Shown: positions 48,590 to 58,808 of the stretch, piece by piece
Position numbering within the stretch: the stretch's first letter is position 1
Layout of the letters: every line of letters begins with the position of its first letter
Assembly (NCBI RefSeq): GCF_029439455.1
Contig: NZ_JAQFVG010000268.1
Span: forward strand, 142,825-206,824
DNA: 64,000 bases
Direction of reading: 5' to 3'
Origin: Caballeronia sp. BR00000012568055
Lineage (GTDB): Bacteria > Pseudomonadota > Gammaproteobacteria > Burkholderiales > Burkholderiaceae
Translations under genes and position numbers: made by a program
The notes under the pieces: generated by a model
The model's database searches: none
The model's input: only the letters and a program-made list of their open reading frames with translations
What the model was told of the DNA's origin: nothing

Positions 48590-49048
48590 TTAAATGCCGC
48601 GTGACAGCACTGCCGTTCCGACCGTTACCACGCCCAACACGAGATTGATCACCACGAGCCGGCGCACCGTCGCGACGGCGCGTGCGCCATCGGGCCAGTT
48701 CTGCGCCTGCACCGCGCGTCTGATGCGCGGAAAGACCGCGAAGCGGATATGTCCGTAGATCAGCATCATCACGATGCCCAGACCGGCCATCGCGTGCAGA
48801 GGCCACGCGGCATGACCGCCGCCGTACTGCATCAGCATAAATCCGCCGGTCAGCAGAATCACGATCACCGCGCCCGCAACCCAGTTGAAGAATCGCCCGA
48901 ACACCGCTTCCCAAAGCGGCAGGCGCAGTTGCGGCGCGAGATCGCCCAAGGCGGGACGCAGGCAAAAATGCGCGAAAACCATTCCGCCGATCCACACGGC
49001 CACGCCGAGGAGATGGAGGAACAGCGCGGCTTCGATGGCTTTGGACAT
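48590..49048 (-). CDS. CopD-family membrane protein
   Basis: The 152-residue protein has four membrane segments. Histidines sit in FLHLLGVAVWIGGMVFAHF near the N-terminus and in WPLHAMAGLG, suggesting heme or copper binding as in CopD/cytochrome b561-like proteins. The ATG at 49048 (MSKAIEAALFLHLL) is the conserved start. No copper resistance genes are adjacent, so the role is open. Confidence 0.83.
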   Translation of the reverse strand: MSKAIEAALFLHLLGVAVWIGGMVFAHFCLRPALGDLAPQLRLPLWEAVFGRFFNWVAGAVIVILLTGGFMLMQYGGGHAAWPLHAMAGLGIVMMLIYGHIRFAVFPRIRRAVQAQNWPDGARAVATVRRLVVINLVLGVVTVGTAVLSRGI

Positions 49049-49217
49049 TGTGGGTGTGGGTGACGCTTGGCGGCGCACGTCTGCTTGGAATAGAGACTAG
49101 GAAAGCGCCGCTTATGGTGAGTTCCCTATTCAGGGAGAATTTGTTTCACGCTTCTTAGGTTAGGGCTGCGTATCTATCCCAGTCGATTCGACAGCAGCCC
49201 TATACGCGATTACGACA

Positions 49218-51536
49218 TCAGCCTTCGAACACCGGCCTCAAATCCGTCACCTTCAACGACGAATCCGGCGCGCGCCCCTTCCGCGCCCGCTTGCCGATAT
49301 GCAACTCAAGTTGCGAGCCACTGAGCTTCTCGTCCCGCACTTTGCCGCCGCGCCCGGTGCCGATCATCACCACGCCTTGCTTGTCGATCGCCAGCGCCTG
49401 ACGCAGCGTTTCCTTCGGATCGAGCGCCATCAGAATGACGCCGCGTCCGCCGCCCGACAGCGTCTTCATCTCGTCCATGCCGAACACGAGCAGACGCCCC
49501 GTGCTCGACAGACACGCGACCGCAGAAGCACCCGGCACGACCGGCATCGGCGCAAGCGGAACCGCGCCTTCATCGATCGTCATGAACGCCTTGCCCGCCT
49601 TCTGGCGACTGATGAGATCGCCGAGTTTGGCCATAAAGCCAAACCCGTTACTCGATGCCAGCAACAACGGCTGCTCCGCATTCGCCGCAAAGTAGTGCAG
49701 CAGATGCGTGCCCGATTCCAGTTCGATCAGCGACGTCACCGGCACGCCATCCCCGCGCCCGCCCGGCAGCGATGCCACCGGCACCGAATACACGCGCCCC
49801 TTGCTGCCCCACGCGATCAGCGAATCCGGCGTGCGCGCCTGGAACGCGGCATACAGCCCGTCGCCCTGCTTGAACGTGAAGCCGGCCGGATCGAGCCCAT
49901 GGCCCTTCAGCGCGCGCACCCAGCCCCGCTGCGATACCACCACCGTTACCGGTTCATCCACCACCTTCGCTTCGAAAGTCGCGCGCGTGGCCTGCTGGAT
50001 CAGCGTGCGGCGATCGTCGCCGTATTGCTTGGCATCGGCTTCGATTTCCTTGATGAGCAGGCGCTTCATCGAAGCATCGCTGTTGAGCAGTTCTTCGAGC
50101 TTGTTCTTCTCTTCGCCGAGGTCCTTCAACTCCTGTTCGATCTTGATCGCTTCGAGCCGCGCCAACTGACGCAAGCGGATTTCGAGAATGTCTTCCGCCT
50201 GCCGATCCGACAGATTGAAGCGCGCCATCAGCGCCTGCTTCGGTTCATCGCTTTCGCGAATGATGCGAATGACTTCATCGATATTCAGGAAGACGATCAT
50301 CCGCCCTTCGAGAATATGGATACGGTCATTGACCTTGCCCAGACGATGCTGCGTGCGCCGCGTCACCGTCGCGAAGCGGAAGCCGATCCACTCGTGCAGA
50401 ATTTCGACGATGCCCTTCTGACGCGGCCGTCCGTCCGCGCCGATCATCACCAGATTGATCGACGCGTTCGACTCCAGACTCGTATAAGCCAGCAGCGTAT
50501 TCACGAACTCCGTCTGATCGATACGGCTCGACTTCGGCTCGAACACCAGCCGTACGGGCGCGTCCTTGCCGGATTCATCGCGTACGGCGTCGAGCAGCGC
50601 GAGCATCGACTGTTTGGTCTGTGCTTGTTCGGGCGTGAGCGCCTTTTTGCCGAGCTTGATCTTCGGGTTGGTGAGTTCCTCGATTTCTTCGAGCACTTTC
50701 TGGCTCGACGTGCCCGGCGGCAATTCTTCGATCACCACTTGCCACTGCGCACGCGCCAGTTCTTCGATCTTCCAGCGTGCGCGAACCTTCAGCGAGCCGC
50801 GGCCGTTCTCATACGCCGCCGAAATTTCGGCCTGCGACGAGATGATTTGCCCGCCACCGGGGAAATCCGGTCCGGGCATTTTCTCCATCAGACCCGCGTG
50901 GCCGATCTTCGGATCGCGGATCATCGCGACTGCGGCGGCGGCGACTTCGCGCAGGTTGTGCGACGGAATTTCCGTCGCCATCCCCACCGCAATGCCGGAT
51001 GCGCCGTTCAGCAGCAAGAACGGCAAACGCGCGGGCAACAGCTTCGGTTCTTCGAACGCGCCGTCGTAGTTCGGCATGAAATCGACAGTGCCCTGATCGA
51101 TTTCATCGAGCAAGAGACGCGCGATCGGCGTGAGGCGCGCTTCGGTGTATCGCATGGCGGCGGCGCCGTCGCCGTCGCGCGAGCCGAAATTGCCCTGACC
51201 GTCGATGAGCGGATAGCGCATCGAAAAGTCCTGCGCGAGACGCACCAGGGCGTCGTATGCGGATTGATCGCCGTGCGGGTGATATTTACCCAGCACATCG
51301 CCGACCACGCGCGCGGACTTCACCGGCTTGGCGTTGCTGGCGAGGCCCATCTCGCTCATCGCATAGAGAATGCGGCGCTGGACCGGCTTCTGGCCGTCGC
51401 TGACATCGGGCAATGCGCGGCTCTTGACCACGCTCACGGCGTAGTCGAGATAAGCGCGTTCGGCGTAATCGCCTAGCGTGAGTCGTTCGCCGTCCGGTGC
51501 GGTTTGCTCGGCGAAGAGATCGTCTGAAATTCCCAT
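49218..51536 (-). CDS. parC: DNA topoisomerase IV subunit A
   Basis: The 772-residue subunit cleaves and rejoins DNA to decatenate daughter chromosomes. The catalytic Tyr 130 is in [10 protein letters not shown]. The quinolone-determining region reads [13 protein letters not shown], with Gln 91 at the position of E. coli Ser 80. The C-terminal beta-pinwheel is shorter than in GyrA, and no GyrA box is seen. It lies 33 bp downstream of parE, so the two form an operon. Confidence 0.96.
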   Translation of the reverse strand: MGISDDLFAEQTAPDGERLTLGDYAERAYLDYAVSVVKSRALPDVSDGQKPVQRRILYAMSEMGLASNAKPVKSARVVGDVLGKYHPHGDQSAYDALVRLAQDFSMRYPLIDGQGNFGSRDGDGAAAMRYTEARLTPIARLLLDEIDQGTVDFMPNYDGAFEEPKLLPARLPFLLLNGASGIAVGMATEIPSHNLREVAAAAVAMIRDPKIGHAGLMEKMPGPDFPGGGQIISSQAEISAAYENGRGSLKVRARWKIEELARAQWQVVIEELPPGTSSQKVLEEIEELTNPKIKLGKKALTPEQAQTKQSMLALLDAVRDESGKDAPVRLVFEPKSSRIDQTEFVNTLLAYTSLESNASINLVMIGADGRPRQKGIVEILHEWIGFRFATVTRRTQHRLGKVNDRIHILEGRMIVFLNIDEVIRIIRESDEPKQALMARFNLSDRQAEDILEIRLRQLARLEAIKIEQELKDLGEEKNKLEELLNSDASMKRLLIKEIEADAKQYGDDRRTLIQQATRATFEAKVVDEPVTVVVSQRGWVRALKGHGLDPAGFTFKQGDGLYAAFQARTPDSLIAWGSKGRVYSVPVASLPGGRGDGVPVTSLIELESGTHLLHYFAANAEQPLLLASSNGFGFMAKLGDLISRQKAGKAFMTIDEGAVPLAPMPVVPGASAVACLSSTGRLLVFGMDEMKTLSGGGRGVILMALDPKETLRQALAIDKQGVVMIGTGRGGKVRDEKLSGSQLELHIGKRARKGRAPDSSLKVTDLRPVFEG

Positions 51537-51569
51537 CGATTAAATTCTTCCTGATCCGTTCCTGAGGCG

Positions 51570-53603
51570 TCAGATATCCGCTTCGACTTCGTTGCCCTTC
51601 TCTTCCAGCCAGCTTCTGCGCGATGCCGCTTCGCCCTTGCCCATCAGCATGGTCATGCGCGAAACGGTCAGATCGAAGCCGAGGTCGCCGAGATGCACGG
51701 GCAAGAGGCGGCGCGTGTCGGGGTTCATCGTCGTATCCCAGAGTTGTTCGGCGCTCATTTCGCCCAAGCCCTTGAATCGGCTGATGCTCCACGCGGTTTC
51801 GCGCACGCCGTCCTTGCGCAGCTTGTCGAGGATGGCTTCGAGTTCGCCTTCGTCGAGCGCGTAAAGTTTCTGCGCGGGCTTCTTGCCGCGCGCGGGGGCA
51901 TCGACACGAAACAGCGGCGGACGCGCGACGCACACATGACCGCGTTCGATCAGCTGCGGGAAGTGCTTGAAGAACAGCGTGAGCAGCAACACCTGAATAT
52001 GCGATCCATCGACGTCCGCGTCCGAGAGAATGCAGATCTTGCCGTAGCGCAGATTCGAGAGATCGATCTGATCGTCGGGACCATGCGGATCGACGCCGAT
52101 GGCCACCGCAATGTCATGCACTTCGTTGTTGGCGAACAGGCGATCGCGCTCGGTTTCCCACGTGTTCAGCACCTTGCCGCGCAAGGGCAGAATCGCCTGA
52201 AACTCCTTGTCGCGGCCCATTTTTGCGGAGCCGCCCGCCGAATCGCCCTCGACGAGGAACAGTTCGTTACGCGTGATATCCGTCGATTCACAATCGGTCA
52301 GCTTGCCGGGCAGCACCGCCACGCCCGAGCTTTTCTTCTTCTCGATCTTCTGGCCCGCACGCGCGCGCGCCTGCGCCTGGCGGATCACCAGTTCCGCGAG
52401 CTTCTTGCCGTATTCGACGTGCTGGTTCAGCCACAACTCCAGCGCCGGCCGCGTGAACGACGACACGAGTTTCACCGCATCGCGGCTGTTCAGACGTTCC
52501 TTGATCTGGCCTTGGAACTGCGGGTCCAGCACTTTCGCCGACAGCACGAAGGACACGCGCGCGAACACGTCTTCCGCGAGCAGCTTGACGCCCTTGGGCT
52601 GCAAGTTGTGAATCTCGACGAAGTTCTTCACGGCCTGAAACAAGCCATCGCGCAGACCGGATTCATGCGTGCCGCCTGCGGGCGTCGGAATCAGATTGAC
52701 GTAGGACTCGCGCAAGAGCGTGCCCTCTTCGCTCCACGCGACTACCCACGATGCACCCTCGCCTTCGGCAAAGGTCTCTTCGGTGTTCTTCGAGCTTTCG
52801 GCGTAGCGCTCGCCTTCGAACAGCGGGATCAGCAGATCGCTGCCGCCCATGCCTTCGAGCAGATAACCGCGCAGACCGTCTTCGTATTTCCACGACTGAC
52901 GCTCGCCGGACTTTTCGATCACCAGCACCACTTCCACGCCCGGCAACAACACGGCTTTCGAGCGCAGCAGGCGCTGCAATTCGCCGAGCGGCAGATTCGC
53001 GGAATCGAAATATTTCGGGTTTGGCCAGGCGCGCACGCGCGTGCCGTTCTTCTTCTCGCCGCGTTCGAGTGAGCGCGTGGTCAGTTGTTCGATGACATCG
53101 CCATTGGCGAAGGCGAGTTGCGCGGCCTTGTTGTCGCGCCAGACCGATACTTCGAGGCGCGTCGCCAGCGCATTCGTCACCGATACGCCGACGCCGTGCA
53201 AGCCTCCCGAGAACGTGTACGCGCCGCCTGCGGCTTTATCGAACTTGCCGCCCGCGTGCAAACGCGTGAATACGATTTCGACCACCGGCACGCCTTCTTC
53301 CGGATGCATGCCGAATGGAATGCCGCGCCCGTCGTCCTCCACCGACACAGAGTTGTCCGTGTGCAGCGTGACGATGATCTGGCGGCCGAAACCGCCGAGC
53401 GCTTCGTCGGAGGCGTTATCGATGACTTCCTGAATAATGTGCAGCGGATTTTCGGTCCGCGTGTACATGCCCGGCCGCTGCTTGACCGGCTCCAGTCCCT
53501 TGAGCACCTTGATCGATGCTTCGCTGTAGCCGGCGGCCTTGGCCTGCATGACAGACCGCTTGCCGCGTGTCGTGTCGATGGCGCTGGATTGTTTGGTGGA
53601 CAT
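51570..53603 (-). CDS. parE: DNA topoisomerase IV subunit B
   Basis: The 677-residue ATPase subunit has the GHKL motifs EVIDNASDEALGG, DDGRGIPFG and GGLHGVGVSV. The TOPRIM domain has EGDSAGGSAKMGRD and SDADVDGSHI. The length exceeds the E. coli protein mainly by an N-terminal extension of ~20 residues. It is followed by parC. Confidence 0.96.
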   Translation of the reverse strand: MSTKQSSAIDTTRGKRSVMQAKAAGYSEASIKVLKGLEPVKQRPGMYTRTENPLHIIQEVIDNASDEALGGFGRQIIVTLHTDNSVSVEDDGRGIPFGMHPEEGVPVVEIVFTRLHAGGKFDKAAGGAYTFSGGLHGVGVSVTNALATRLEVSVWRDNKAAQLAFANGDVIEQLTTRSLERGEKKNGTRVRAWPNPKYFDSANLPLGELQRLLRSKAVLLPGVEVVLVIEKSGERQSWKYEDGLRGYLLEGMGGSDLLIPLFEGERYAESSKNTEETFAEGEGASWVVAWSEEGTLLRESYVNLIPTPAGGTHESGLRDGLFQAVKNFVEIHNLQPKGVKLLAEDVFARVSFVLSAKVLDPQFQGQIKERLNSRDAVKLVSSFTRPALELWLNQHVEYGKKLAELVIRQAQARARAGQKIEKKKSSGVAVLPGKLTDCESTDITRNELFLVEGDSAGGSAKMGRDKEFQAILPLRGKVLNTWETERDRLFANNEVHDIAVAIGVDPHGPDDQIDLSNLRYGKICILSDADVDGSHIQVLLLTLFFKHFPQLIERGHVCVARPPLFRVDAPARGKKPAQKLYALDEGELEAILDKLRKDGVRETAWSISRFKGLGEMSAEQLWDTTMNPDTRRLLPVHLGDLGFDLTVSRMTMLMGKGEAASRRSWLEEKGNEVEADI

Positions 53604-53822
53604 AGTTGAACGTTGATTCGGGTTCGTGCTTCATCGTGCTTCGTGCACAAAGCCCCTGCGAATGCGTGATATCAGGCTTGGCCGGATCAGCGGCAAACCG
53701 GGCTGAAAGCCCGCCCGCCGATCCGAGCCGCGCTAGGAGAATAGCGGTTTTCGCTCGCCGCGCCCACCTCGGGAGCATAAAACGCTTGATGCGCGGCGCG
53801 CGTGACAACGATGTGAAGCCGA

Positions 53823-55757
53823 TTATTTGCGCTTCGCTTCCAGCTCTTCCCAGCGTTCCAGCGCGACCAGCAACTCGTCTTCGATCGCCGCGTGACGTTC
53901 GGACAAGCGTGCGCCTTCCTTGGCGTCTTTGGCGAAGATCGAGCCGTCCGCAAGCTGCGCGCCGATGCTCGCCTGCTCCTGCTCCAGCGCCGCGATCCGC
54001 TCCGGCAGCGCTTCGAGTTCGCGCTGCTCCTTGAACGACAGCTTCACCGTGCGCTGCGCATTGCGGCCCGCCGCGCTTTCCTTTGGCCCTTCTTCCTTCG
54101 GCGCTTCTTTTGCCACCTGACGCGCCGCTTCCTCGGCGATACGCTCCGAACGTTCGCGCTGAATCTGCCAGTCGGAGAAGCCGCCGACATACTCGCGCCA
54201 CTTGCCGCCGCCTTCCGCCGCGAACACGGACGTCACGACGTTATCGAGAAACTGGCGATCGTGGCTGACGAGCAGCACGGTGCCGTCGTAATCGGCGAGC
54301 AATTCTTCGAGCAGTTCGAGCGTGGGAATGTCGAGGTCGTTGGTCGGTTCATCGAGCACGAGGACGTTGGCGGGACGCGCGAACAAGCGCGCCAGCAATA
54401 GCCGATTCCGCTCGCCGCCCGATAACGATCGAACCGGCGAACGCGCACGTTCCGGCGCGAACAGGAAGTCGCCGAGATAGCTCATCACGTGCTTTTTCAC
54501 GCCGTTCACTTCGACCCATTCGCTGCCGGGACTGATGGTGTCGGCAAGCGATTTGTCGAGATCGAGCTGCGCGCGCATCTGATCGAAATACGCGACCTGA
54601 ATATTGGTGCCGACGCGCACGCGGCCATCGTCAGGCTGGAGTTCGCCCAGAATCAGCTTGAGCAGCGTGGTCTTGCCCGCGCCGTTCGGACCGACGAAAC
54701 CGATCTTGTCGCCGCGCATCACGGTTGCCGTGAACTGATCGACGATAGTGCGATCGCCGTAGCGCTTGGTCACATCGGTGAGTTCGGCGACGATCTTGCC
54801 GGACTTCTCGCCCTGACCGACATCGAGCTTCACATTGCCTTGCACGTTGCGGCGTTCGGCGCGCTCGTTGCGCATTTCCACCAGCCGCGCAATCCGTCCG
54901 ACGCTGCGCGTACGCCGCGCCTCGACGCCCTTGCGAATCCACACTTCTTCCTGCGCCAGCAGTTTGTCGAACTTGGCCTGCTCGACCTGTTCGATTTCAA
55001 GCTGCTGCGCCTTGCGCGTCTGATACGCGCTGAAATTACCCGGATACGACAGCAGCCGCCCGCGATCCAGTTCGACGATACGCGTCGCCACGCGATCCAG
55101 AAACGCGCGATCGTGGGTGATGAACAGCAGGCCCGTGCGCAGCGTGACCAGCAGTTCTTCGAGCCAGCGGATGCCGTCGAAGTCGAGATGGTTGGTCGGT
55201 TCGTCGAGCAGCAGCACGTCGGGCTGCACGACCAGCGCACGCGCCAGCGCGACGCGCTTTTTCATGCCGCCGGAAAGATCGCCCGCGCGCGCCTCGCCAT
55301 CGAGGCCGATCTGCGCGAGCGTGGTAGCGACGCGCGTGCGCCAGCTCCAGGCATCGCGTAAATCGAGCGAGGATTGCAGCGCGTTCATGCGTGCGAGCAA
55401 CTCGTCGTGTTTTACGCCTTCGGGCGTATCCGCGAGTGCGTGGGCGACGGCATCGTATTCGTCGAGCAGCGCGCGCGATTCGGTGAGGCCGGAGGCGACG
55501 ACATCGAACACGGAGGCATCGAGATCGAATTCGGGTTCCTGCGGCACGTAGACCGTGGAGAGTTCGTTCTGGCGCGTGATGAGGCCGTCGTCGGGCGCGG
55601 CAAGGCCCGCGACAATTTTCAGCAGCGACGACTTGCCCGCGCCGTTGCGCCCGATCAGACCGACCCGCTCACCCGCTTCGAGCGAGAAGTCGGCGTGATC
55701 CAGCAATGCGACATGGCCGAACGCGAGTTGCGCGTCCGAAATGGAATAGAGCGACAT
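53823..55757 (-). CDS. uup: ABC-F family ATPase Uup
   Basis: The 644-residue protein has two ABC domains without membrane segments. Walker A motifs are GRNGAGKSS (~residue 36) and GPNGAGKTT (~345). ABC signatures are LSGGMKKRVALARAL and LSGGERNRLLLARLF. The ~80-residue inter-domain linker is basic. The C-terminal coiled coil (residues ~560-644) is the feature that identifies Uup rather than EttA. Uup acts on ribosomes or branched DNA; both have been reported. Confidence 0.92.
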   Translation of the reverse strand: MSLYSISDAQLAFGHVALLDHADFSLEAGERVGLIGRNGAGKSSLLKIVAGLAAPDDGLITRQNELSTVYVPQEPEFDLDASVFDVVASGLTESRALLDEYDAVAHALADTPEGVKHDELLARMNALQSSLDLRDAWSWRTRVATTLAQIGLDGEARAGDLSGGMKKRVALARALVVQPDVLLLDEPTNHLDFDGIRWLEELLVTLRTGLLFITHDRAFLDRVATRIVELDRGRLLSYPGNFSAYQTRKAQQLEIEQVEQAKFDKLLAQEEVWIRKGVEARRTRSVGRIARLVEMRNERAERRNVQGNVKLDVGQGEKSGKIVAELTDVTKRYGDRTIVDQFTATVMRGDKIGFVGPNGAGKTTLLKLILGELQPDDGRVRVGTNIQVAYFDQMRAQLDLDKSLADTISPGSEWVEVNGVKKHVMSYLGDFLFAPERARSPVRSLSGGERNRLLLARLFARPANVLVLDEPTNDLDIPTLELLEELLADYDGTVLLVSHDRQFLDNVVTSVFAAEGGGKWREYVGGFSDWQIQRERSERIAEEAARQVAKEAPKEEGPKESAAGRNAQRTVKLSFKEQRELEALPERIAALEQEQASIGAQLADGSIFAKDAKEGARLSERHAAIEDELLVALERWEELEAKRK

Positions 55758-55836
55758 GGGAGAACCACTTGCGTGACAACCGGAGGAAGCAGTGATTGTA
55801 ACGGGCGATCCGTGCAGGACCGCCCCGCACGTTACG

Positions 55837-56253
55837 TTATTGCTTCACATGCACGTGAATCGTCGAACTCATCTCCGGCCCGTACGAGCGATGCGCACCG
55901 TCGGCGAACTGCATGGTCAGCGTGTGATCGCCGGGCGGCAGCTTCACATCGGCTTCGGTCTGGGCTTTGCCGTAGTGCAGATGCGTGTCGTCGAGCGGGA
56001 CGACCGTGCCCTTGGGCACCGGTCCGCCGTCGATGATGATGTGATGGTGACCCGTGCCTTCCGTCATCGTGCCGGCGGGCGCGACGGTCATGCCGTCCAC
56101 GCCGAATTTCACATGCACCGGACTGGTCACGGTCGCGCCGTCCTTCGGCTCGACGAAATACACGCGCGCCGATTGCGCCTGCGCCACACCCACGAACTGC
56201 GAGAGCACCAGCGCGCCGCAGAATACCGCGCCCCGGAAGGATTGCTTTAGCAT
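55837..56253 (-). CDS. DUF4399 exported protein
   Basis: The 138-residue protein has a signal peptide ending VAQAQS (residue ~28). The mature beta-rich domain contains VYFVEPKDGATVTSPV, EGTGHHHIIID and DDTHLHYGKAQTE, as in DUF4399. The dense histidines (GHHHIII, HLHYG, HVHVKQ) suggest metal binding, probably copper, though this is inference. A short C-terminal HVHVKQ ends the protein. It stands alone. Confidence 0.87.
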   Translation of the reverse strand: MLKQSFRGAVFCGALVLSQFVGVAQAQSARVYFVEPKDGATVTSPVHVKFGVDGMTVAPAGTMTEGTGHHHIIIDGGPVPKGTVVPLDDTHLHYGKAQTEADVKLPPGDHTLTMQFADGAHRSYGPEMSSTIHVHVKQ

Positions 56254-56452
56254 CGTTTTCTCCTGTGATGGATTTCACCCGATGGCGCGCCTTTCATGCC
56301 ACGGACGCAGCGCCACGGACGGCGACCAAGCATACACCGGACCTATCGCCGCAGCCGGTTAAGCCGTCATGGGAAATCGGGTAAGATGCGCCGCCGCGCG
56401 CCTCATTTTTGAGCACGCGCACCGTTTTCACCTTTTAAACCAAGAGTGTGTC

Positions 56453-56635
56453 GTGAGCGAAGTCATCGAATATAAAAGCTGGGTGTGTCTGATTTGCGGC
56501 TGGATTTATAACGAATCACAAGGCTTGCCGGATGAAGGCACCGCCGCCGGCACGCGCTTCGCGGATATTCCCGCCGACTGGCGCTGCCCGGAATGCGATG
56601 TCGGCAAGGAAGATTTCGTTGTCGTCGATTTCTGA
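56453..56635 (+). CDS. Rubredoxin
   Basis: This 60-residue electron carrier has one iron bound by Cys 12, 15, 45 and 48 (VCLICGWIYN and WRCPECDVG). The N-terminus is preceded by two possible GTG codons; the second, at 56453, gives MSEVIEYKSWVC, a normal rubredoxin start, with AAGAG about 8 nt upstream. The partner oxidoreductase is not in the window. The convergent methyltransferase gene ends 14 bp later. Confidence 0.93.
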   Translation: MSEVIEYKSWVCLICGWIYNESQGLPDEGTAAGTRFADIPADWRCPECDVGKEDFVVVDF

Positions 56636-56649
56636 TTTTTGCGCGCGCT

Positions 56650-57366
56650 TTAACGGGCGACCGCGATCAGTTCGCGGCTCGCTCCATCCACCGGCGCGCG
56701 GTTCCAGTCTCCGTACCATTCGATCGTTGCGAATCCCGCTTGCCTGATTAAGCGCTCGAGTTCCGCCTGAGTGCGAAATTTAAGCTCGCTCGGCGCAGCG
56801 ACCTCTTCTCCCGATGCGAAGCGATAGTGCGTCGTGAACGCCACGCGCCCGGTTTCATCCGGATCGGGCTGCGCGTGGTGCTCCTGCCAGACTTCGGCAT
56901 CTCCGATACGCCGCATCGAGCGCTCGGGCGTCCACACGTCCCACGCGCGCGCCGCCGGATTCCGGCTTTCGAACGCGATGCGTCCGCCCGGCCGCATCGC
57001 GCGACGCGCGGCTTCGAGCGTGGCGAGGAACGATTCATCGTTGAGAAAGATTTGGGCGACGTGGCCGGTCATCAGCAATAAATCGACGGGACCGACGAAG
57101 CTCAACGCGCCCGCATCGCCTTCGATCCACGTCACGCGCTTGCCTTCCGGCCGATGCCGCGCCACGCGCAACATCTCCCGCGACGGATCGATGCCCGTCA
57201 CGCGATATCTGCGCTGCGCCAGCTCGCACGCCAGCAGCCCGGTGCCGCATCCAAGATCGACGATATGTGCCGCGGATTCCGCCAACGCCAGATAAAACTC
57301 CGTGTCCGGACCGAAGGGATTGAGCGTGTCATATAACGCGACGATGCGCGGATCGGAATAAAGCAT
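56650..57366 (-). CDS. Class I SAM-dependent methyltransferase
   Basis: The 238-residue protein has motif I VDLGCGTGLLACELA (~residues 34-48), then VTGIDPSREMLRVAR and LLMTGHVAQIF. The substrate is unknown. Its ATG shares one base with the stop of the preceding membrane-protein gene (TGATG), so translation is coupled. The frame is open further upstream, inside the neighbour, without similarity. Confidence 0.88.
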   Translation of the reverse strand: MLYSDPRIVALYDTLNPFGPDTEFYLALAESAAHIVDLGCGTGLLACELAQRRYRVTGIDPSREMLRVARHRPEGKRVTWIEGDAGALSFVGPVDLLLMTGHVAQIFLNDESFLATLEAARRAMRPGGRIAFESRNPAARAWDVWTPERSMRRIGDAEVWQEHHAQPDPDETGRVAFTTHYRFASGEEVAAPSELKFRTQAELERLIRQAGFATIEWYGDWNRAPVDGASRELIAVAR

Positions 57367-58208
57367 CAGCGGTCCTGATAAGCGAGGGCGTCGCGCATCG
57401 GCTCGCTGCGGACCGTGATCGGGCCGGTGAACGGCGTATCGAGGTCGAGGATGACGAGCACGGCAGACGCGATGGAAAGCGCCCCGAGCATGATCGTCAC
57501 CAGCGACAACGCATTGCGCGGCGCGATCAGCCCGAAGCACAGAAAAATGATCAGCAGCCAGCCGACCAGAATGCGATCGAACGGATACGAAATCGATCCC
57601 TTCGCCTCTTCGATCAGCTTCCAGCGCAGCGCCAGCAGTTGCTCGAAGCGCTGAGCGCCTTCTTCCGCCAGCCGATGATGGTAGGCATCGGCGGGCTTGA
57701 GTTGACGCACTTCGTTTTGGCCCTGGCTTAATAGATCGCCGAGTTCGCGGCTGACGAGGTCATCACTGCGCGCAGGCGATGGATCGATCTTCGGATAATC
57801 GCCTTTTGGCGGCGCTTCGCCCGGCCACGTGCTCGCGATCGCCGCAGCCGTGTACGCACGCAATTGCCCGCGCGCGTGATCGAGATCGTGGCCGTAATCG
57901 CGCATCAGGTGATCGAGTTGGATCAGCGCGGTGGCGTAGCTGCGCACGTCGGTGTTGGTCGTATCGAATTCGGTTTTGGCGGAGGCGGTCAACAGGCCGA
58001 GCACGAGCGCGGCGAACGTGACGAGCATACCCATCACCAGTTGAATAAGCTGCACGGTTTCCTGCGCCTTGTGCTCTTCGGGCAGCATCGGCCGGACGAT
58101 CGCGCCGAGCGCGGTGCTGCCGAGCAGCAGCACGAACACGAGAATGGCGGATTGGACTTCGGTCATGAGCGACAAAACCGTTGCGGGGCGTCGCTGCATT
58201 ATGGGCAA
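57366..58208 (-). CDS. Bestrophin-like (DUF4239) membrane protein
   Basis: The 280-residue protein has two N-terminal and two C-terminal membrane segments (~residues 17-38, 55-75, 210-230, 235-258) flanking a helical soluble middle. That layout and GSTALGAIVRPML match the DUF4239 bestrophin-like family. A role as an ion channel is only suggested by the fold. It is upstream of and coupled to the methyltransferase gene. Confidence 0.78.
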   Translation of the reverse strand: MPIMQRRPATVLSLMTEVQSAILVFVLLLGSTALGAIVRPMLPEEHKAQETVQLIQLVMGMLVTFAALVLGLLTASAKTEFDTTNTDVRSYATALIQLDHLMRDYGHDLDHARGQLRAYTAAAIASTWPGEAPPKGDYPKIDPSPARSDDLVSRELGDLLSQGQNEVRQLKPADAYHHRLAEEGAQRFEQLLALRWKLIEEAKGSISYPFDRILVGWLLIIFLCFGLIAPRNALSLVTIMLGALSIASAVLVILDLDTPFTGPITVRSEPMRDALAYQDR

Positions 58209-58242
58209 TAAAGGCGCGTCCGTTCAATGACCGTGCACGCGC

Positions 58243-58269
58243 AAAAAAGCCCGCGACGATGGCGGGCTT
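58243..58269 (-). terminator. Terminator of tRNA-Arg
   Basis: On the minus strand, an 8-bp stem AAGCCCGC/GCGGGCTT (58269-58262 with 58254-58247) with a 7-nt loop is followed by a T run (58248-58243), 18 bp after the tRNA CCA end. Confidence 0.85.
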
Positions 58270-58286
58270 CATGGCTTCCAACTCTC

Positions 58287-58361
58287 TGGTCCCCCCGGCG
58301 GGAATCGAACCCACATCTAGCGCTTAGGAGGCACTCGTTCTATCCATTGAACTACGGGGAG
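58287..58361 (-). tRNA. tRNA-Arg (anticodon CCT)
   Basis: The minus strand folds into a full cloverleaf. The 7-bp acceptor is CTCCCCG with CGGGGGG, and the D stem is GTTC/GAAC. The anticodon stem is AGTGC/GCGCT around the loop CTCCTAA. The T arm is GTGGG-TTCGATT-CCCGC, and CCA is encoded. The anticodon CCT reads AGG codons. Confidence 0.96.
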
Positions 58362-58410
58362 CGGACCGTGGCGCGCCGGTCAGTCAGAGCCACCCGGCGA
58401 GCGAGCGCAG

Positions 58411-58419
58411 AGTATAGCA
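58411..58419 (-). promoter_or_regulatory. Candidate extended -10 promoter of tRNA-Arg
   Basis: The minus strand reads TGCTATACT, an extended -10 with 5/6 match, about 50 bp upstream of the tRNA 5' end. No clear -35 was found. Confidence 0.5.
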
Positions 58420-58511
58420 AACGGCATCGCCGTTAAGCGCAGCGCGATACGGCACGAAACCGAGGGTTTTTCCCTATCAACGTTTCGCTCGATTACGCCG
58501 CCATCGCAGAT

Positions 58512-58808
58512 ATGAACACACACACCGAAACCAGGCCGACCACCGCGCTTTCCACGGTGCTCGCCGAGCAGGAACTGACGCATCTCGAACTGGTGCTGCG
58601 CCGCGCGCTATCGTGCGGGCTGGGCGGGCCGCTGTTGTCGCCTTCGTACTGGCGCGAGCGGATCGCCACGGTCACGCGTCAGGTGCATCTCTCGCCGACG
58701 CAGATACAGACCGTGCATCGGTTGTATCTGACGATCGATTTGTTCGAGCTGGACATGCAGCGCAAGAGCGCACGCACGCTCAGCGCCCAACTCAGTGCCG
58801 ATGCCTGA
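58512..58808 (+). CDS. Small hypothetical protein (98 aa)
   Basis: The 98-residue soluble protein has a Thr-rich start (MNTHTETRPTTALSTV). A helical region follows with LTHLELVLRRALSCG, SYWRERIATVTRQVHLSPTQIQ and VHRLYLTIDLFELD. The patterning looks like a real helical bundle, but I recognise no family. It stands between tRNA-Arg and a small convergent gene, overlapping the latter by 17 bp. Confidence 0.65.
   Translation: MNTHTETRPTTALSTVLAEQELTHLELVLRRALSCGLGGPLLSPSYWRERIATVTRQVHLSPTQIQTVHRLYLTIDLFELDMQRKSARTLSAQLSADA

Noticed and set aside
49299..51476. 725-codon plus-strand frame opposite parC
   Set aside because: Antisense shadow caused by third-position GC bias; no family-like motifs, and parC is complete on the other strand.
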